A DNA stretch of 64,000 nt from an uncultured Alphaproteobacteria bacterium (lineage in GTDB: Bacteria > Pseudomonadota > Alphaproteobacteria > HIMB59 > GCA-002718135). Made by a program: the position numbers and the translations under genes. Of this stretch, positions 57,860 through 64,000 are shown in pieces; within the stretch, counting starts at the first letter, position 1; every line of letters begins with the position of its first letter. Under the pieces are notes generated by a model. That model saw nothing but the letters and a program-made list of their open reading frames with translations, was not told where the DNA came from and searched no databases. The stretch lies in contig CACGUF010000001.1 in NCBI GenBank assembly GCA_902576125.1, positions 62,001-126,000 of the forward strand. Reading direction: 5' to 3'.

Positions 57860-59790
57860 ATATCAATTTGACTTGTAAAATTTGCATTTTCTTGGATAAA
57901 CTTAAATCTATGTTCAGCTTTTTTACCCATCAATGACTCAAATAAATTCTCAGTCTCTCTCAATTCTTTTTTGCCTTGATTAATTTTAATATTTAATAAT
58001 TTTCTTTTAGCTGGATTCATAGTAGTTGATTTTAACTGATCAGCTGGCATTTCGCCAAGTCCTTTATATCGACTTAAAGTTGGATTATTTTTTGTAAATT
58101 CTTTTTTAATTATTTTATCTTTTTCAACTTCATCATATGCATATAAAATTTTTTCTTTATGCTGTATCTTGAAGAGAGGGGGCATAGCTAAAAACAATCT
58201 ATTATTTTCAATTATTGGCCTCATGTACTTATATATGAATGTTATAAGTAATGTTGCAATGTGTGAACCATCAACATCAGCATCTGTCATTAAAATAACC
58301 TTTTCGTATCGCAATTTTGTTAAATCAAAATTTTTACCAATACCACATCCAAGTGATTGAATAAGATTTTGAATTTCATTATTATCTGCAATTTTAGATA
58401 AACTTACACTAAAGACATTTAATATTTTACCTCTTAATGGAAGTATTGCCTGTAATTCTCTATCTCTTGCTTGCTTTGCTGAACCTCCAGCACTATCACC
58501 TTCGACTATAAATAATTCTGTGTCTTCAATTTGCTTACTAGAACAGTCAACCAATTTTCCTGGAAGTTTATTTCGTTCTTTAATTGATTTTCTTTCAAGT
58601 TCTTTTATTTTTGTTAAATCAGTTCTAAGTAATGATCTTTCTACTAGAGTTTCAAGAAGAGTTTTTGCGATTTTTTTATTTGAATTCAGCCACAATAAAA
58701 ATTCATTTTGAATAAGCATTTCAAGTTGCTTTTGAAGTTTTGGCATTATTATTCTTTTTTTTGTTTGCCCTTCAAAACTTGGTTCATTTATAAATATAGA
58801 GATAACTATGTCTGAGTATTCGGACAAATCATTAATATTTATATTAGATATCTTAGAAATTTGGTTTTTTTGACCATATAATTTAATAGCTTTTAAAATT
58901 CCGTTTTTAAAACCATTTTCATGAGAGCCTCCATCAGGGGTTTCAATAGTATTACAAAAAGAAATTAAAGATGAATTTTCATTTAGATTAAAGCTAGTAA
59001 ATATTTCACATTTTTCATCTTCATTTATTTTTTTTATAATTGAAAATGTTTTATCAAATAATTTAGTAGTACCTTTATTCTTTATATCTAGAAAGTCTGC
59101 AATGCCATTTTTAAAATGAAATTTTTCATAATCTGGAGTGTTATCTGTGATTAATTCTTTATCAATTTTAAATTCAATAGATGTACCTGATACCAGAACA
59201 GCTTTCATTTTAATAAAATTATATAATTTTTTAGGAGAAAACTTAGTAGTATCAAAAATGCTCTCATCTGGCATAAAAATGATTTCAGTGCCTTTTTTGT
59301 TTTTTTTACATTTTTCTATTATTATTTTAGTTTTTGCTTTTCCCATCGAATACATTTGGGTATATTTTTTACCACTTTTAAAAACAATTACTTGTAAATT
59401 CGAGCTAAGCGCATTTACTACAGAAATGCCAACACCATGCAAACCTCCTGAAGTTTTATAAGAATTGCTATCAAACTTTCCTCCAGCATGAAGTGTTGAA
59501 AGAACAATTTCTAAAGCTCTTTTATTTTTAAATTTTGGATGAAAATCTATAGGAATGCCTCTTCCATTATCTTTGATTTTTATAGATCCATCTTTCTTAT
59601 AATGAAAAGAAACCTCAGTAGCATGACCTGCAACTACTTCATCTATACTATTATCAAGAACTTCATTAACAAGATGATGTAATCCTTGCTCATTAGTACT
59701 GCCAATATACATTCCTGGACGTTTTCTAACTGGCTCTAAACCTTCCAAAACTTCTATATTTTTTGCTGAATAATTGTTTTTTTTAGCCAT
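57856..59790 (-). CDS. parE: DNA topoisomerase IV subunit B
   Basis: GHKL ATPase and TOPRIM protein of 644 residues. It has IEVLEGLEPVRKRPGMYIGST at the start, LVNEVLDNSIDEVVAGHAT (metal Asn/Asp), KDNGRGIPIDFHPK and GGLHGVGISVVNAL (ATP lid), then TOPRIM elements LFIVEGDSAGGSAKQARDRELQAILPLRGKILN and LMTDADVDGSHI. The length and lack of a GyrB-type insert favour ParE. I chose ATG 59790, giving MAKKNNYS, over a TTG/ATG-like extension to 59805. Confidence 0.92.
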   Translation of the reverse strand: MAKKNNYSAKNIEVLEGLEPVRKRPGMYIGSTNEQGLHHLVNEVLDNSIDEVVAGHATEVSFHYKKDGSIKIKDNGRGIPIDFHPKFKNKRALEIVLSTLHAGGKFDSNSYKTSGGLHGVGISVVNALSSNLQVIVFKSGKKYTQMYSMGKAKTKIIIEKCKKNKKGTEIIFMPDESIFDTTKFSPKKLYNFIKMKAVLVSGTSIEFKIDKELITDNTPDYEKFHFKNGIADFLDIKNKGTTKLFDKTFSIIKKINEDEKCEIFTSFNLNENSSLISFCNTIETPDGGSHENGFKNGILKAIKLYGQKNQISKISNININDLSEYSDIVISIFINEPSFEGQTKKRIIMPKLQKQLEMLIQNEFLLWLNSNKKIAKTLLETLVERSLLRTDLTKIKELERKSIKERNKLPGKLVDCSSKQIEDTELFIVEGDSAGGSAKQARDRELQAILPLRGKILNVFSVSLSKIADNNEIQNLIQSLGCGIGKNFDLTKLRYEKVILMTDADVDGSHIATLLITFIYKYMRPIIENNRLFLAMPPLFKIQHKEKILYAYDEVEKDKIIKKEFTKNNPTLSRYKGLGEMPADQLKSTTMNPAKRKLLNIKINQGKKELRETENLFESLMGKKAEHRFKFIQENANFTSQIDI

Positions 59791-59828
59791 TACTTTTTTT
59801 ATCAAAAGTATCGAAATAATAACATAAA

Positions 59829-59857
59829 AAAAACCGCCTTTTTAAAAGACGGTTTTT
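59829..59857 (-). terminator. Intrinsic terminator after glnA
   Basis: Stem AAAAACCGTC/GGCGGTTTTT-type, read on the minus strand as AAAAACCG...CGGTTTTT with one mismatch, loop rich in A and T, and followed by T residues. It is 36 bases after the glnA stop and before the parE start. Confidence 0.75.
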
Positions 59858-59892
59858 ATAAATAAGTAAAAATATAAAATATTTAAAAAATA

Positions 59893-61326
59893 TTAAACAT
59901 CATAATAAAGATTAAACTCATGTGGATGTGGTCTCATATCCATTGGGCTAACCTCATTTTCTCTTTTATAAGAAATATAAGTTTCTATATTATCCTTAGT
60001 AAATACATCACCAGCTAATAAATATTTATGATCTCTTTCTAGAGCACTTAAAGACTCAGCCAGAGAACCAGGTGTAGAAGGTATTTTTGCAAGAACACTT
60101 GCAGGAGCTTCGTAAATATTTATGTCAGTAGGCTTACCGGGATTAATTTTATTTTTCACTCCATCCAAACCAGCCATTAATATTGCTGAAAATGCTAAAT
60201 AAGGATTTGATGAAGGATCCGGACATCTAAACTCAACTCTTTTTGCTTTAGGGCTTGCTGTGTAGTTATTTGGAATTCTTACAGAGGCAGTTCTATTTGC
60301 TTGAGAGTAGGCTATGTTGACAGGTGCTTCAAATCCAGGAACCAACCTTTTATAGGAATTGGTTGTTGGCGCACAAAATGCTAAGAGTGAGGGAGCATGT
60401 TTTAAAATTCCTCCGATATAATGCAACGCAAAATCACTTAAGTCTGCATAATTACCTTTTTTGTACATGAGAGTCTTATTATTCTTCCATATACTTGAAT
60501 GCACATGCATACCTGATCCATTATCTTCAAAAAGTGGCTTGGGCATAAATGTTGCAGTCATACCATGTTGCTTAGCAACATTTTTTATAACATATTTATA
60601 GCGTAAAAGATCATCTGCCATTAATAAAAGTGGAGAAAATTGTAAGTCAATTTCACATTGGCCTCCAGTTGCAACTTCATGATGAGATGCCTCAACATCA
60701 ATTCCAATTTCTTCCATAGTTAAAACCATCTCAGTTCTTACATCTTGTAAACTATCAGATGGTGGTAATGGGAAATAGCCTCCTTTATGTCTTGGTTTAT
60801 GACCTAAATTAGGATTTTCATCTCTTCCACTATTCCATGCTCCTTCTATAGAGTCAACTTCATGGAAAGCGAAGTTAGAACCAGAATCATACTTAACATC
60901 ATTAAATACAAAAAATTCCGCTTCTGGACCAAAATATGCTGTATCACCTAGTTTTGAAGATTTTAAATATTTTTCTGCTTTTTTTGCAATATATCTAGGA
61001 TCTCTATCATAACTTTCATAAGTAATTGGATCAACAACATCACAGGTAAATGCAATTGTTTTTTCTGAGTAAAAAGGATCAATATATCCAGTAGTTACAT
61101 CTGGCACCATTGCCATGTCACTGTTTTCAATAGATTGAAATCCTCTAACAGAAGAACCATCAAATCCAACACCGTCAGAAAATAAATCTTCAGTTAGATA
61201 CTTTACTGGTATTGATATATGATGTGTTGAACCTGGTAAATCAGTGAACCTAAGATCAACCATTTTAATATTTTCATTTTTTATTTTTTTTAGAAGCTCT
61301 TTTGGAGTCTTGCAGTTATATTTCAT
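59893..61326 (-). CDS. glnA: Glutamine synthetase type I
   Basis: Dodecameric cytosolic enzyme making glutamine from glutamate, ammonia and ATP; 477 residues. Motifs: [18 protein letters not shown] at the N-terminus, [25 protein letters not shown] (metal Glu), [63 protein letters not shown] and [17 protein letters not shown] Tyr in NIYEAPASV occupies the adenylylation site. I chose ATG 61326: GAGGTG lies four bases ahead of it, whereas the in-frame GTG at 61332 lies inside that ribosome site. Two tandem glutamine riboswitches precede it. Confidence 0.96.
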   Translation of the reverse strand: MKYNCKTPKELLKKIKNENIKMVDLRFTDLPGSTHHISIPVKYLTEDLFSDGVGFDGSSVRGFQSIENSDMAMVPDVTTGYIDPFYSEKTIAFTCDVVDPITYESYDRDPRYIAKKAEKYLKSSKLGDTAYFGPEAEFFVFNDVKYDSGSNFAFHEVDSIEGAWNSGRDENPNLGHKPRHKGGYFPLPPSDSLQDVRTEMVLTMEEIGIDVEASHHEVATGGQCEIDLQFSPLLLMADDLLRYKYVIKNVAKQHGMTATFMPKPLFEDNGSGMHVHSSIWKNNKTLMYKKGNYADLSDFALHYIGGILKHAPSLLAFCAPTTNSYKRLVPGFEAPVNIAYSQANRTASVRIPNNYTASPKAKRVEFRCPDPSSNPYLAFSAILMAGLDGVKNKINPGKPTDINIYEAPASVLAKIPSTPGSLAESLSALERDHKYLLAGDVFTKDNIETYISYKRENEVSPMDMRPHPHEFNLYYDV

Positions 61327-61340
61327 ATACACCTCATGTC

Positions 61341-61371
61341 AAAAACAACTAATTTCAACAATTGAAATTAG
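61341..61371 (-). terminator. Hairpin and U-run in the glnA leader (possible riboswitch output)
   Basis: Perfect 10-bp inverted repeat CTAATTTCAA / TTGAAATTAG (61371-61349) with a 3-base loop, followed on the minus strand by TTGTTTTTG. It lies between the riboswitches and the glnA ribosome site, in the position of an attenuator. The stem is AT-rich, so its strength is uncertain. Confidence 0.6.
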
Positions 61372-61411
61372 CTTAATACTTTTTCATGCTCTAGTTATGA
61401 AATCTGCTTTT

Positions 61412-61463
61412 TCGCGTTCCTTCAGCTGAAGCTTACTTCCGACCCATAAGGGTTGAACGATTT
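61412..61463 (-). promoter_or_regulatory. Glutamine riboswitch (glnA RNA motif), copy nearest glnA
   Basis: On the minus strand: ATCGTTCAACCC, a small hairpin ending GGGT, the conserved CGGAAGTAAG, a second stem (GCTTCAGC) and closing GAAGGAACGCG. P1 forms from CGTTC and GAACG. This is the known glutamine-binding glnA RNA core. It should lower or change glnA expression when glutamine is high. Confidence 0.9.
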
Positions 61464-61472
61464 ATAACTTTT

Positions 61473-61539
61473 GCATGCGTTCCTTCGGTCAAAGACCTAC
61501 TTCCGATCTAAGAAATACTTAGATTGAACGATTAAATGC
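61473..61539 (-). promoter_or_regulatory. Glutamine riboswitch (glnA RNA motif), first copy
   Basis: On the minus strand: ATCGTTCAATCTAAG, a longer P2 hairpin closing with CTTAGAT, the conserved CGGAAGTAGG, P3 GGTC/GACC and the closing CGAAGGAACGCATGC. P1 is extended by GCAT/ATGC. Only nine bases separate it from the second copy, so the two form a tandem sensor, which sharpens dose response in other tandem riboswitches. Confidence 0.92.
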
Positions 61540-61573
61540 TTTTTATTAATTTTGAGAAAAAAGTAAAGATAAT

Positions 61574-63069
<1,496 letters not shown>

Positions 63070-63124
63070 TTTTTTGGTATAGCGAATAAACTTTATTAAT
63101 AAAACTTATATTTATTAATTTAAT

Positions 63125-63202
63125 GGCGAACGTAGCTCAGTTGGTTAGAGCGCGGCCTTGTGGTGGCCGATGTCGTGGGTTCGAATCCCATCGTTCGCCC
63201 CA
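63125..63202 (+). tRNA. tRNA-His (anticodon GTG)
   Basis: Cloverleaf with encoded G-1 (63125), acceptor GCGAACG/CGTTCGC, D-arm GCTCAGTTGGTTAGAGC, anticodon loop CTTGTGGT with GTG, T-arm GTGGGTTCGAATCCCAT, discriminator C opposite G-1 and encoded CCA (63200-63202). Confidence 0.95.
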
Positions 63203-63280
63203 AATATTAAAAAAACCATTTATAGATCAAATTCTCTATTGTTTTTTATTGTAATCATCATAAAAGCAGCAAAATAATGT

Positions 63281-63365
63281 GGGCCGGTGGTGGAATTGGT
63301 AGACACGCTAGATTTAGGTTCTAGTGCCGCGAGGTGTGAAGGTTCAAGTCCTTTCCGGCCTACCA
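63281..63365 (+). tRNA. tRNA-Leu (anticodon TAG)
   Basis: Type II tRNA of 85 bases with acceptor GGGCCGG/CCGGCCT (first pair G-U), anticodon stem CTAGA/TCTAG around TTTAGGT (anticodon TAG), a variable arm TGCCGCGAGGTGT, T-arm GGTTCAAGTCC, A73 and encoded CCA. It lies just before tig, as in other alphaproteobacteria. Confidence 0.95.
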
Positions 63366-63381
63366 TTAAAGGGGATAACTT

Positions 63382-64000
63382 ATGTCTATTAAGGAAATAA
63401 AATCAGGAACTCTATATAAAGAGTATGCAGTTGAAATACCATACGAGGAAATTAATGTTATAATAGACACAAAAATCAATGAAATACTTCCCACAGTTTC
63501 TTTGCCAGGCTTTAGAAAAGGTAAGGCTCCCAAAAATATAGTAAGAAAAAAATATGAGGATAATATTTTATCTGAAGCAATTGAAAAATTAGTACAAGAT
63601 AAAACTAAAGATATACTAGATAAAAAAAATCTAAAACCATTTATTCAACCAAGAGTAGATTTAAAGAAGTATGAAAAAAATGAACCTATTGAAGTTGAAG
63701 TTAAAATAAATTTGGAACCAGAAATAAAATTAAAAGATTTTAAAGATTTTGAAGTATTTAATTATGAAATTAATCTAGATAAAAATTTACTTGAAAAAAA
63801 TTACAAAGATTTTTTACATAATCAAAAAAAACATACCCCAATTAAAAGTAATCGAGAAATAATTAAATCTGATAAAGTTTTAGTTAATCTATCTTCAGAA
63901 AATGAATTTGTTCCAAAATTTTTAAAATCTCAAAAAAATTTACCTGTATTTATTGACTCTGAATTTCAAATAATACCAGAACTAGGTTTAAAATTAATGA
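63382..64000 (+). CDS. tig: Trigger factor (3' end outside window)
   Basis: Ribosome-bound chaperone; the first 206 codons are visible and the frame is open to the window edge. The N-terminal ribosome-binding domain is present, with LPGFRKGKAPKNIVRKKYE (about 34-52), the GFRKGKxP signature. It then enters the peptidyl-prolyl isomerase domain (KINLEPEIKLKDF then KDFEVFNYEI). AAAGGGGATAACTT before ATG 63382 gives a good ribosome site. 16 bases after tRNA-Leu. ClpP would be expected downstream. Confidence 0.95.
   Translation, partial: MSIKEIKSGTLYKEYAVEIPYEEINVIIDTKINEILPTVSLPGFRKGKAPKNIVRKKYEDNILSEAIEKLVQDKTKDILDKKNLKPFIQPRVDLKKYEKNEPIEVEVKINLEPEIKLKDFKDFEVFNYEINLDKNLLEKNYKDFLHNQKKHTPIKSNREIIKSDKVLVNLSSENEFVPKFLKSQKNLPVFIDSEFQIIPELGLKLM

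Noticed and set aside
59138-59461. Plus-strand frame of 107 codons opposite parE
   Set aside because: Antisense shadow of the ATPase domain of parE; the composition is that of complemented Lys/Asn-rich codons.

Overview
The window is a chromosome segment from a very AT-rich, small-genome marine alphaproteobacterium. Three things point to Alphaproteobacteria: the order murA-hisG-hisD-infA-yacG-tRNA-Phe, the clpS-clpA pair beside a D-Ala-D-Ala carboxypeptidase carrying a SPOR domain, and tRNA-Leu just ahead of trigger factor. The AT bias, tight packing and two complete or partial sugar ABC systems with private catabolic genes suggest a SAR11-like or HIMB59/AEGEAN-169-like lineage. That placement is inference, because no search was possible. 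I see no insertion sequence, phage gene, CRISPR array or rRNA.

Layout. 1-7.6 kb (+): the end of a sugar ABC importer (permease, binding protein), an amino-sugar module (UPF0309 SIS protein, NagA, NagB-II-like SIS isomerase), then a GMC oxidoreductase and an enolase-superfamily acid-sugar dehydratase. 7.6-11.3 kb (-): a three-gene operon of luciferase-like flavin monooxygenase, ThDP enzyme and alpha/beta hydrolase. 11.4-15.7 kb: two HAD phosphatases, a methyltransferase-like membrane protein, a TPR protein, a D-glycerate 3-kinase-like kinase and a GlpD without its usual C-terminal domain. 15.8-23 kb: an aglEFG-GH4-aglK alpha-glucoside-type operon (-) facing a LacI regulator (+), with two perfect operators over the operon promoter and a third, near-perfect one beyond the operon's end. 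23-26.9 kb: UDP-glucose dehydrogenase, phosphomannomutase and a PBP5-type carboxypeptidase. 26.9-34.8 kb: clpS, clpA, a FemAB/GNAT-like protein, RidA, a cyclophilin, a dipeptidase, a LysE exporter, pdxJ and a GST. 34.9-41.1 kb: small membrane proteins with strong ribosome sites, tRNA-Thr with a decayed second 3' half and a DUF4174 gene between them, two enzymes, a nuclease and an ABC-F protein.

41.1-47.9 kb: an HpaI-type aldolase, a second PQQ-type sugar dehydrogenase, a nitrilase and methyltransferase pair, MntR divergent from a manganese/heavy-metal exporter, then a DUF2256 zinc-ribbon protein next to a cryptochrome/photolyase-related protein that lacks the iron-sulfur cysteines of its family. 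47.8-51.7 kb: murA, hisG, hisD, infA, yacG and tRNA-Phe. 51.8-59.8 kb: a GT9 glycosyltransferase, two amino-acid ABC permeases, cytochrome c', an IolE-like dehydratase, a class-I glutamine amidotransferase, glpK and parE. 59.8-63.1 kb (-): aminotransferase, P-II and glnA, with two tandem glutamine riboswitches and a hairpin plus U-run between P-II and glnA. 63.1 kb to the end: tRNA-His, tRNA-Leu and the start of tig.

How the genes fit together. The window is dominated by uptake and use of scavenged sugars, amino sugars and glycerol. The tightest visible control is a LacI repressor on the alpha-glucoside genes, RNA sensing of glutamine at glnA and MntR control of metal export. The most unusual items are the tandem glutamine riboswitches in what looks like an alphaproteobacterium, the photolyase relative without cluster ligands, the tRNA-Thr duplication around one gene, and the operator-flanked, terminator-ended RNA-like stretch at 15.66-15.81 kb.
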